Assembly (NCBI GenBank): GCA_046537875.1
Contig: JBKHJZ010000083.1
Coordinates: 1-13,585, forward strand
Source: JBKHJZ01 sp046537875
GTDB lineage: Bacteria > Actinomycetota > Acidimicrobiia > Acidimicrobiales > VFJN01
Reading direction: 5' to 3'
DNA: 13,585 nucleotides
Below are positions 1 to 5,897 of this stretch, piece after piece. Positions within the stretch are counted from its first letter, which is position 1; each line of letters opens with the position of its first letter. The notes below the pieces were generated by a model that did not search any database, was not told the DNA's origin, and was given only the letters and a program-made list of their open reading frames with translations. A program made the translations under genes and the position numbers.

Positions 1-40
1 CGGCGAACGCCTCCTCCCCGGCAGCTTCACCTGGAACTGA
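1..40 (+). CDS. C-terminal end of an upstream gene (partial)
   Basis: Reading from base 2 gives twelve codons (GERLLPGSFTWN) and then TGA at 38-40. Eleven of the twelve third positions are G or C, as in the confident genes here, whereas the other frame that stays open through this stretch is poorer in third-position GC. This suggests the tail of a plus-strand gene that begins outside the window. The fragment is too short to assign a family. The following hydrolase starts 20 bases after the stop, so the two could be co-transcribed. Confidence 0.5.
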   Translation, partial: GERLLPGSFTWN

Positions 41-60
41 GCTGTGCCAGGCTCTGGGTC

Positions 61-921
61 ATGGTGACCTGGGACGACTGGCGGACGCGGGCCGTGCCGA
101 TCGACGTGGGCGGGCTGTCGGTCGCGACCTACCGCCTCGGCCCCGCCGGGGCGCGGTCGTACACGTTCTGCCACGGGTACCCGTCGGCGTCGCTCGACAT
201 CGCCGAGGTCGCCTCTCTCCTGGGGGACGAGTGGCGGCTGCTGGCGCTCGACATGCCCGGCTTCGGTGCCTCCGACAAGCCGCCCGGGCACCCGTACTCG
301 ATCCACGGTGCGGCCGACGCGGTCGAGGCCCTGTGGGACGCCACCGGCACAAGGGCCACCCTCCTGGTCGTGCACGACTACAGCGTGTCGGTCGGCCAGG
401 AGCTGCTGGCCCGCCGGGCCGAGGGGCACCTCGGGGTCGCGCTGGACGGGGTCGTGTGGATGAACGGAGGCCTGTACCCCGACCTCCACCGGCCGACCGC
501 CGGCCAGCAGTTGCTCCTCGATCCCGACCACGGGGCCGAGGTGGCCGCGGCCGTCGACCGGCAGGCGTTCGTCGAGGGGGTCCGGGTCACCTGGGGAACC
601 CGCCGGCCCTACGACGAGGCGCTGGTCGGCGAGATCTGGCGGTCGATGGACGAGCGGGGCGGTGTGGCGCTCATGCACGAGCTGCTGCACTACGTCGCCG
701 ACCGCCGCCGGCACGCCGACCGCTGGCGCGCCGCACTGGAGGGCGCCGAGCTGCCGATGGCCTTCGTGTGGGGCGACCTCGACCCGGTCTCGGGCGCGCA
801 CGTCATGGAGCGCCTCCGCGGACGGCGACCGGACGCCCGGTTGGTGCCCCTGGCCGATGTCGGGCACTGGCCCCCGCTGGAGGCCCCCGACGTGGTCGCC
901 GACGCGATCCGCGGCCTGTGA
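61..921 (+). CDS. Alpha/beta hydrolase, MEST-like / epoxide hydrolase type
   Basis: The 286-aa product has the order of an alpha/beta-hydrolase fold enzyme. It shows an oxyanion-hole HGYP (38-41), LDMPGFGASDKP (63-74), a nucleophile-elbow region VHDYSVSVGQELLAR with Asp106 as likely nucleophile, a WGDLDP acid segment (237-242) and the catalytic His269 in DVGHW. An Asp nucleophile in an HD-aromatic context is the epoxide hydrolase/haloalkane dehalogenase pattern. The HDY...QELL string and the NGGLYPDLHRP segment (135-144) resemble the MEST (PEG1) branch. The small residue usually next to the nucleophile is Ser108-Val109 instead of a Gly, which is unusual. No signal peptide or membrane segment is seen, so it is probably a soluble cytoplasmic hydrolase of unknown substrate. 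ATG at 61 is chosen because an AGG lies 9 bases upstream; GTG at 64 is possible. It converges on ccr with a 16-base gap. The fold is secure; the substrate is not. Confidence 0.88.
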   Translation: MVTWDDWRTRAVPIDVGGLSVATYRLGPAGARSYTFCHGYPSASLDIAEVASLLGDEWRLLALDMPGFGASDKPPGHPYSIHGAADAVEALWDATGTRATLLVVHDYSVSVGQELLARRAEGHLGVALDGVVWMNGGLYPDLHRPTAGQQLLLDPDHGAEVAAAVDRQAFVEGVRVTWGTRRPYDEALVGEIWRSMDERGGVALMHELLHYVADRRRHADRWRAALEGAELPMAFVWGDLDPVSGAHVMERLRGRRPDARLVPLADVGHWPPLEAPDVVADAIRGL

Positions 922-937
922 ACCCGACGCCCCGCGA

Positions 938-2287
938 TCAGAGCTCGCCGCGGGCGTGGCGCTGGAACAGCGTGATCCGGTCCTCACCGACGCGCTCACG
1001 CTTGTCGGGATCGGTCACGCCCTGCCCGGGCTCGGGAGCCAGGCACAGCACACCGAGCTTTCCCTCGGCCTCGTTGCGCTGCACCGCCCGGGCCGCCTCG
1101 CCCACCTGGTCGAGCGGGTAGACCGCCGACATCATGGGTTGGATCGCACCCTGGTCGATGAGGCGGTTCATGTCCCACGCCTCCTGGTAGTTGGCGAAGT
1201 GCGACGACTTGATCGTCTTCAGCTTCATCCACAGGTGGCGGTTGTCGTACTCGATCATGTAGCCGCTGGTGGCGGCGCAGGTGACGATCGTGCCGCCGCG
1301 CTTGGTGATGAACACCGAGGCGCCCATGGTCTGGCGGCCGGGATGCTCGAACACGATGTCGGGGTCCTCGCCGACCAGCGACCGCACCTTCTTCCCGAGC
1401 CGGCGCCACTCGCCCTCGTCCTGCGTGTGCTCGTCGGCCCAGAACCTGTAGCCCTCGGCCTTGCGGTCGATGACGTTCTCGCATCCCATGGCGTTGAGCA
1501 GCTTCGCCCGGTCGGGGCTCGAGACGACGCCGACCGGGGTGCCGCCGCCGTTCAGCACGAACTGGGTGGCATAGCCACCGATGCCGCCGGTCGCGCCCCA
1601 GATGAACACCCTGTCGCCCTGCTTCATGCGGGCGCCGTTGCGGCCCACCAGCATCCGGTAGCTCGTGGAGGCGCACAGGCCGTTGACCGCGGCCTCCTCC
1701 CACGTGAGGTGCGCCGGCTTCGGCATGAGCTGGTTGGCCTTCACGATCGACAGGTCGGCGAGGCCGCCGTAGTTCGTCTCGAAGCCCCAGATCCGCTGGT
1801 TGGCCGCGAGCATCGAGTCGTCGTGCGAGGACGGGTCCTGGTCGTCGACGTGGTTGCAGTGCACCACCACGCGGTCACCGGGCGACCAGTTGCGCACGGC
1901 GGACCCCACCCGGAGCACCACGCCCGAGGCGTCGGACCCGACGACGTGGAAGTCACGGGCGTGCCGGGCGCCCCACACCGACTCCTTGCCCAGGCGGTCG
2001 AGGAACCCGAACGTCGGCAACGGCTCGAAGATCGACGTCCACACCGTGTTGAAGTTGATCGAGCTCGCCATGACCGCCAGGTACACCTCGTCGGGTGCGA
2101 GCTCGGGGGTGGGCACGGGCTCGACGTGCAGCGACTTGCGGGGGTCCTTGTCCTCTGACGCGTAGCCGTCCCACATCTGCTGCTCGGCGCGTAGCACGTG
2201 GGCGGCCCGGTACCCCTCCGGGATCGGGAGGGCGCCGATCTCGTCGCCGGACGCCCCGCCCTGGATGGCCTCGAGGATCTGCTGCAT
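938..2287 (-). CDS. ccr: Crotonyl-CoA carboxylase/reductase
   Basis: This 449-aa protein is a medium-chain dehydrogenase/reductase that reductively carboxylates crotonyl-CoA with NADPH and CO2 to (2S)-ethylmalonyl-CoA. That is the committing step of the ethylmalonyl-CoA pathway for acetyl-CoA assimilation, and a source of unusual polyketide extender units. The nucleotide-binding loop GATGGIGGYA is at 231-240. Residues matching the CO2-binding set described for Kitasatospora Ccr (Asn81, Phe170, Glu171, His365) are present as Asn80 in INFNTVW, Phe169-Glu170 in WGFE, and His363 in SSHFANYQEAW. This supports a true carboxylase rather than a simple enoyl reductase. Length and N-terminal sequence are typical of the family. 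The ATG is preceded by GGGTAGGTT and then six bases: this is either a weak ribosome site (AGG, 8-base spacing) or a -10 box for a leaderless message. A thiolase for the same pathway lies about 2.3 kb away on the other strand. Confidence 0.96.
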   Translation of the reverse strand: MQQILEAIQGGASGDEIGALPIPEGYRAAHVLRAEQQMWDGYASEDKDPRKSLHVEPVPTPELAPDEVYLAVMASSINFNTVWTSIFEPLPTFGFLDRLGKESVWGARHARDFHVVGSDASGVVLRVGSAVRNWSPGDRVVVHCNHVDDQDPSSHDDSMLAANQRIWGFETNYGGLADLSIVKANQLMPKPAHLTWEEAAVNGLCASTSYRMLVGRNGARMKQGDRVFIWGATGGIGGYATQFVLNGGGTPVGVVSSPDRAKLLNAMGCENVIDRKAEGYRFWADEHTQDEGEWRRLGKKVRSLVGEDPDIVFEHPGRQTMGASVFITKRGGTIVTCAATSGYMIEYDNRHLWMKLKTIKSSHFANYQEAWDMNRLIDQGAIQPMMSAVYPLDQVGEAARAVQRNEAEGKLGVLCLAPEPGQGVTDPDKRERVGEDRITLFQRHARGEL

Positions 2288-2293
2288 GCGCGC

Positions 2294-2299
2294 AACCTA
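2294..2299 (-). promoter_or_regulatory. Possible -10 box (TAGGTT) for a leaderless ccr transcript
   Basis: On the minus strand TAGGTT (a TAnnnT box) is followed by six bases (GCGCGC) and then the ccr ATG. That places the expected transcription start at the A of ATG, the layout seen for leaderless actinobacterial genes. No convincing -35 element was found 16-19 bases upstream. The same bases contain AGG, which could instead serve as a weak Shine-Dalgarno site. Confidence 0.35.
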
Positions 2300-2310
2300 C
2301 CCGCGGTGAC

Positions 2311-2340
2311 TTCTCCGGGTGGAGCCGCACGCCGTATCCT
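2311..2340 (+). promoter_or_regulatory. Possible promoter for the acyltransferase gene
   Basis: TATCCT at 2335-2340 is a good TAnnnT -10 candidate in otherwise GC-dense DNA. TTCTCC at 2311-2316 gives a weak -35 (three of six consensus bases) at 18-base spacing. Transcription would start near 2347 and leave a leader of about 115 bases before the ATG at 2462. It lies in the divergent region shared with ccr. Confidence 0.3.
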
Positions 2341-2366
2341 CGCCGGGGCCGGGGAGGGCCCAGGCT

Positions 2367-2448
2367 CGCCCGCCGGGCGGTTCCGGGGTGCGAGCTTGCT
2401 CGGGTCGCGTGCGCGCGGCCGCCCCGACGACCGGACCGACCGATCGGT
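2367..2448. other. Three short palindromes in the acyltransferase leader
   Basis: The divergent ccr/acyltransferase region holds three small inverted repeats: CGCCCG-C-CGGGCG at 2367-2379, CGAGC-TT-GCTCG at 2391-2402 and ACCGATCGGT at 2439-2448. The last lies two bases before the GGAGAG ribosome site. They could be operator half-sites or fold in the leader RNA. Short palindromes are common by chance in such GC-rich DNA, so this is only a note of what the gap contains. Confidence 0.25.
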
Positions 2449-2450
2449 AC

Positions 2451-2456
2451 GGAGAG
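2451..2456 (+). promoter_or_regulatory. Ribosome binding site fixing the acyltransferase start
   Basis: GGAGAG lies five bases before ATG 2462. It is the clearest Shine-Dalgarno site in the window and favours this start over upstream in-frame GTG/ATG codons as far back as 2198. Confidence 0.65.
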
Positions 2457-2461
2457 CGACG

Positions 2462-4528
2462 ATGGTCCTGGATGACACCGCGGTCGTGCCGGAACGAGTG
2501 GCCGCGCGCGCGTCCGTACGACCCGAGAGCCGGGACCGTCCCGAGCCCGGGCGCTCAGGCCGGCTCGCGTACAACCCGGCGCTCGACGGCATCCGCGGCC
2601 TCGCGGTCGCCGCGGTCATGCTGTTCCACGGCGGCTTCGCGTGGGCGAAGGGCGGCTACCTGGGCGTCTCCACGTTCTTCACGCTCTCCGGTTTCCTGAT
2701 CACCTCGCTGCTGCTCACCGAGCGCGCCCGGTCCGGTCGCGTCGATCTCCGGCGGTTCTGGTCGCGCCGTGTGCGGCGGCTGTTCCCGGCGTCGGCGCTC
2801 ACGCTCCTCTTCGTCTGCCTGGCGGCGCTCGCCCTCGACGAGCAGTGGGAGCGGTCGCTGCGGGGCGACGCGCTGTCGGCCCTGGCGCAGGTGGCGAACT
2901 GGCGGATGCTGATCGACGAGCGCAGCTACGCCGAGCTGTTCTCCGCCCCGTCACCCCTGCTGCACTTCTGGAGCCTGGGGATCGAGGAGCAGTTCTACTG
3001 GATCTTCCCCCTCGTGACCGCCGGCGTGCTGGCGCTGGCGCGCGGGTCGCTCCGGGTCTTCGGGGCCGCGCTCGCCGGCCTGGTGGGCGTCGCAGCGCTG
3101 GCGACCGTGACGCTCGGGCCAGACAGCGGCGACACCGTCTACTACGCCACCTACACCCGCATGGGGGAGATCCTCATCGGCGCGTTGCTGGCGGTGGCCG
3201 TGGCGCTCGGGCTGACCCGCACCGCCCCGATCCGGCGGGTGGCCGCACTCGGCGGTGTGCTGGCGCTGGTCGCCTCGGTGGTCGCGGTGGCGCGCGTCGA
3301 CCAGACCCACCCCGTGATCGACCGCGGCGGCCTGCTGGTGTACGCGCTCGGCTCTGCGGCCCTCGTGCTGTCGGCCACCCTGCCCGGGCCCGTGCGCACG
3401 GCGCTGTCGTTTCCCCCGCTGCGCCTGCTCGGCGTGATCTCCTACGGCGTCTACCTGTTCCACTGGCCGCTGTTCCTGATCCTCGACGAGCGCCGCACTG
3501 GCCTCGACGGCGCGGCCCTGTTCGCACTGCGCGCCGCGGTCACGCTGGCGGTGGCGACCGCGTCGTACGTCGTCGTGGAGCGACCGATCCGTACGGGCTG
3601 GCGGCCCCGCGTGGTGCCGGTCGCCGCTGTGGCTGCCGGCAGCGTTGCCGTGGTGGCGGGCGCGGCCGCGGCCGTGCCGACGCTCTCCGATCCTCCGGCG
3701 GACCCCTACGCGGAGATCGCGCGGGCTGCCGAGGAGGGCCCAGACCCTGCGACCGTGCCGACGACCGCACGCGTCGCCTACGGCGTCGGCGACTCCACCC
3801 TGCTCCGCACCGGCTGGGGCCTCAGCGTCTGGGGAGGTGACACGGGCGACCTCGTCATCCCCGACATGGCGGGCGGCGTGGGCTGCAGCCTGGCCCGGCA
3901 CGGTGAGCGGCGAGCGGGCGCCGGCGAGGTGAGCACCGGGCCCGACCACTGCGGCGACTGGGCCGAGGTGATCCCGGCGGAGGTCGCCGCGATCCGCGAC
4001 CGGTACGGCAGGGCCGACCTCGCGATCCTGCAGACCAGCCAGTGGGACGTGTCCGATCGCCGGCTGCCCGGGGACGGCACCTGGCGGGCGCCGGGCGATC
4101 CCGTTCTCGACGAGTACCTCGAACGCGAGTTCACCGAGCTGAGCGACGTGCTCGTCGACCAGGGTCTCGTGGTCGTGTGGCTCACCTCGCCCCACCTCGA
4201 CATCGGCCGGTCGGCCACGCCGCCCCCGGCGACCCGCCCGCCCGAGGGGGATCCGGCGCGGGTGGACCGGTTGAACGAGATCATCGAGTCGGTGGCCGCG
4301 GGGCGTCCCCGGGTGGTCGTGGTCGACCTGGCGGGGTACGTGAACAGCCTGCCCGAGGCCCAGGATCACCGCCTCCGGCCCGACGGGGTGCACTTCGAGA
4401 CCGACACGGCGGCAGAGGTCGCCGAGTGGCTCGGGCCGGAGGTCGTCGCCGCCGTCGACGCGGCGCCCCCCGCCGATCCGGCCGCCCCTGACCAACCGGG
4501 TGCCTCCGGCGCCCCCGCCGCGGGCTGA
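2462..4528 (+). CDS. Membrane O-acyltransferase with C-terminal SGNH domain (OafA-like)
   Basis: The 688-aa product has the two-part OafA/YrhL architecture. Residues 36-400 form an acyltransferase-3 membrane domain with many hydrophobic segments. It shows LDGIRGLAV (41-49), the likely catalytic His56 in MLFHGG, GVSTFFTLSGFLIT (68-81), FWSRRVRRLFPA (99-110), HFWSLGIEEQFYWIFPL (168-184) and SYGVYLFHWPLF (327-338). After a last hydrophobic stretch (385-406) and a linker comes an extracytoplasmic SGNH domain. It has GDS at 443-445 (block I) and DGVH at 641-644 (the Asp/His pair); its block III region reads LQTSQWD and lacks a clear Gly-x-Asn. Such proteins move acyl groups, usually acetyl, across the membrane onto surface polysaccharide, peptidoglycan or lipid acceptors. 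ATG at 2462 is supported by GGAGAG five bases upstream; the open frame extends further but is not family-like. The C-terminus is Ala/Pro-rich and probably disordered. The acceptor cannot be named. Confidence 0.93.
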   Translation: MVLDDTAVVPERVAARASVRPESRDRPEPGRSGRLAYNPALDGIRGLAVAAVMLFHGGFAWAKGGYLGVSTFFTLSGFLITSLLLTERARSGRVDLRRFWSRRVRRLFPASALTLLFVCLAALALDEQWERSLRGDALSALAQVANWRMLIDERSYAELFSAPSPLLHFWSLGIEEQFYWIFPLVTAGVLALARGSLRVFGAALAGLVGVAALATVTLGPDSGDTVYYATYTRMGEILIGALLAVAVALGLTRTAPIRRVAALGGVLALVASVVAVARVDQTHPVIDRGGLLVYALGSAALVLSATLPGPVRTALSFPPLRLLGVISYGVYLFHWPLFLILDERRTGLDGAALFALRAAVTLAVATASYVVVERPIRTGWRPRVVPVAAVAAGSVAVVAGAAAAVPTLSDPPADPYAEIARAAEEGPDPATVPTTARVAYGVGDSTLLRTGWGLSVWGGDTGDLVIPDMAGGVGCSLARHGERRAGAGEVSTGPDHCGDWAEVIPAEVAAIRDRYGRADLAILQTSQWDVSDRRLPGDGTWRAPGDPVLDEYLEREFTELSDVLVDQGLVVVWLTSPHLDIGRSATPPPATRPPEGDPARVDRLNEIIESVAAGRPRVVVVDLAGYVNSLPEAQDHRLRPDGVHFETDTAAEVAEWLGPEVVAAVDAAPPADPAAPDQPGASGAPAAG

Positions 4529-4532
4529 GCGG

Positions 4533-4568
4533 TTTCCCGGGTCACCGGCCAGTCGGTACGCTGGCCGG
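4533..4568 (+). promoter_or_regulatory. Putative thiolase promoter with a palindrome across the -10 box
   Basis: CCGGCCAG (4545-4552) and CTGGCCGG (4561-4568) form a perfect 8-base inverted repeat with an 8-base centre. TACGCT (4557-4562), a TAnnnT -10 candidate, sits in the centre and right arm. TTTCCC at 4533-4538 is a weak -35 at 18-base spacing. Transcription would start near 4569, leaving a 33-base leader containing GGGGG at 4587-4591. The palindrome could be a repressor operator or, since it follows the acyltransferase stop by 16 bases, a terminator hairpin for that gene. It has no T-tract. Confidence 0.4.
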
Positions 4569-4601
4569 ACCAGGTCCCGACCACTTGGGGGTAGCGCCAC
4601 C

Positions 4602-5780
4602 ATGGCTGGTTCCGTGATCGTCGCCGGTGCCCGCACGCCGATCGGCAAGCTCTCGGGCGCGCTCGGCGGCTTCAAGGCCACCGATCTCGGCGGGTTCGCC
4701 ATCAAGGCTGCTCTCGAGCGGGCCGGGGTTGCGCCCGACCGGGTCGACTATGTCTTCATGGGCCAGGTGCTGCAGGCCGGCGCAGGCCAGATCACCGCGC
4801 GCCAGGCCGCCACCAACGCGGACATCCCGATGACGGTCCCGGCCACCACGGTGAACAAGGTCTGCCTGTCGGGCCTCAACTCCATCTTCCTGGCCGACCT
4901 GCTCATCCAGTCCGGCGCCGCGGAGATCGTGGTCGCCGGGGGCATGGAGTCGATGACCCAGGCGCCCTACCTGCTGCCCGGTGCCCGCCAGGGCTACCGC
5001 GCCGGCGACCAGACGGTGGTCGACTCGATGATGCACGACGGGTTGTTCTGCGCCTTCGACTGCGTGGCGATGGGCGCCGGCACCGAGAGGTACGCGGCCT
5101 CGGCCGGCCTCGCCCGCGAGCCGCAGGACGAGCTGGCGGCCAAGTCGCACGAGCGGGCCGCCGCCGCCATGAAGGAGGGGCGCATGGCCGACGAGATCGT
5201 CCCGGTCGAGGTGCCCCAGCGCAAGGGCGACCCCGTGGTGGTCGACTCCGACGAGGGTGTCCGGCCCGGGACCACCGCCGAATCGCTCGCCAAGCTGCGC
5301 CCGGCGTTCGACAAGTCCGGCAACATCACCGCCGGCAACGCCTCGCAGATCTCCGACGGGGCGGCCGCGCTGGTGGTGGCGTCGAAGGCCGCGGCCGACC
5401 GGCTGGGCACGGACGTGCTGGGTGAGGTCGTCGGCTACGGCCAGGTGGCCGGACCCGACGCCTCGCTGCTCACCCAGCCCTCCCGGGCGATCAACGCCGC
5501 GCTCGAGGGCGCCGGGCGGTCGATCGGCGACGTGAGCCTGTTCGAGATCAACGAGGCGTTCGCGGCGGTCGGCCTGTCGTCGATGTCCGACCTCGGCATC
5601 AGCGACGACGTCGTGAACGTCAACGGCGGCGCGATCGCACTCGGCCACCCGATCGGCATGTCGGGCGCCCGGCTGGCGCTCACGTTGCTCCACGAGCTGA
5701 AGCGCCGCGGGGGCGGCCTCGGCGCCGCCGCGCTGTGCGGCGGCGGCGGTCAGGGCGACGCCGCCCTCCTGCAGGCCTGA
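4602..5780 (+). CDS. Acetyl-CoA C-acetyltransferase (thiolase II)
   Basis: The 392-aa protein is a full-length biosynthetic-type thiolase. It condenses two acetyl-CoA to acetoacetyl-CoA, or cleaves 3-ketoacyl-CoA in reverse. The acyl-accepting Cys88 lies in VNKVCLSG, NEAF is at 317-320, His349 in GGAIALGHPIGMSGAR, and the second catalytic Cys379 in ALCGGGGQG. The N-terminus VIVAGARTPIGKLSGAL is canonical, which fixes ATG 4602; the frame remains open upstream from 4500 but overlaps the acyltransferase end. GGGGG lies ten bases before the ATG. With the nearby ccr, it fits entry into the ethylmalonyl-CoA pathway, although storage-polymer synthesis or fatty acid degradation are equally possible roles. 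The substrate chain length cannot be read from the sequence. It is probably transcribed from its own promoter. Confidence 0.96.
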   Translation: MAGSVIVAGARTPIGKLSGALGGFKATDLGGFAIKAALERAGVAPDRVDYVFMGQVLQAGAGQITARQAATNADIPMTVPATTVNKVCLSGLNSIFLADLLIQSGAAEIVVAGGMESMTQAPYLLPGARQGYRAGDQTVVDSMMHDGLFCAFDCVAMGAGTERYAASAGLAREPQDELAAKSHERAAAAMKEGRMADEIVPVEVPQRKGDPVVVDSDEGVRPGTTAESLAKLRPAFDKSGNITAGNASQISDGAAALVVASKAAADRLGTDVLGEVVGYGQVAGPDASLLTQPSRAINAALEGAGRSIGDVSLFEINEAFAAVGLSSMSDLGISDDVVNVNGGAIALGHPIGMSGARLALTLLHELKRRGGGLGAAALCGGGGQGDAALLQA

Positions 5781-5804
5781 CCTCCCGGCCCGTCCGCTTC
5801 CCCG

Positions 5805-5832
5805 ACCGCCGGGGCCACCGGGCGACGGCGGT
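5805..5832 (+). terminator. Possible terminator hairpin after the thiolase
   Basis: ACCGCCG (5805-5811) and CGGCGGT (5826-5832) can form a 7-base stem. An alternative overlapping hairpin is CCCCG (5800-5804) with CGGGG (5810-5814). No T-run follows, so a classical intrinsic terminator is not shown. Its place 24 bases after the thiolase stop and before the topA promoter is suitable. Confidence 0.3.
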
Positions 5833-5859
5833 GTGCACGTCCGCGCGTCGAGCGGGTGT

Positions 5860-5889
5860 TTGACAGTCGCTCGTCGTTGCCTTTCAACT
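5860..5889 (+). promoter_or_regulatory. Likely topA promoter, giving a near-leaderless message
   Basis: TTGACA (5860-5865) matches the -35 consensus exactly and stands out in this GC-rich sequence. At 17-18 bases spacing lies TTCAAC/TCAACT (5883-5889), a weak -10 (three of six). Transcription would begin at about 5895-5897, within three bases of the topA ATG at 5898. No Shine-Dalgarno sequence precedes that ATG, which fits leaderless translation. Confidence 0.5.
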
Positions 5890-5897
5890 GTCCGCCG

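Noticed and set aside
662..2158. A 498-codon plus-strand frame across the hydrolase end and opposite ccr
   Set aside because: It overlaps two recognised genes and is rich in Ala/Arg/Val/His without motifs.
2951..4705. A 584-codon minus-strand frame opposite the acyltransferase
   Set aside because: It is low-complexity, Arg/Gly/His-rich and opposite a gene with clear family motifs, so it is a shadow.
5856..5897. GTG 5856 as the topA start, adding 14 residues
   Set aside because: The added peptide is not family-like, and the GTG lies upstream of the likely promoter's transcription start.
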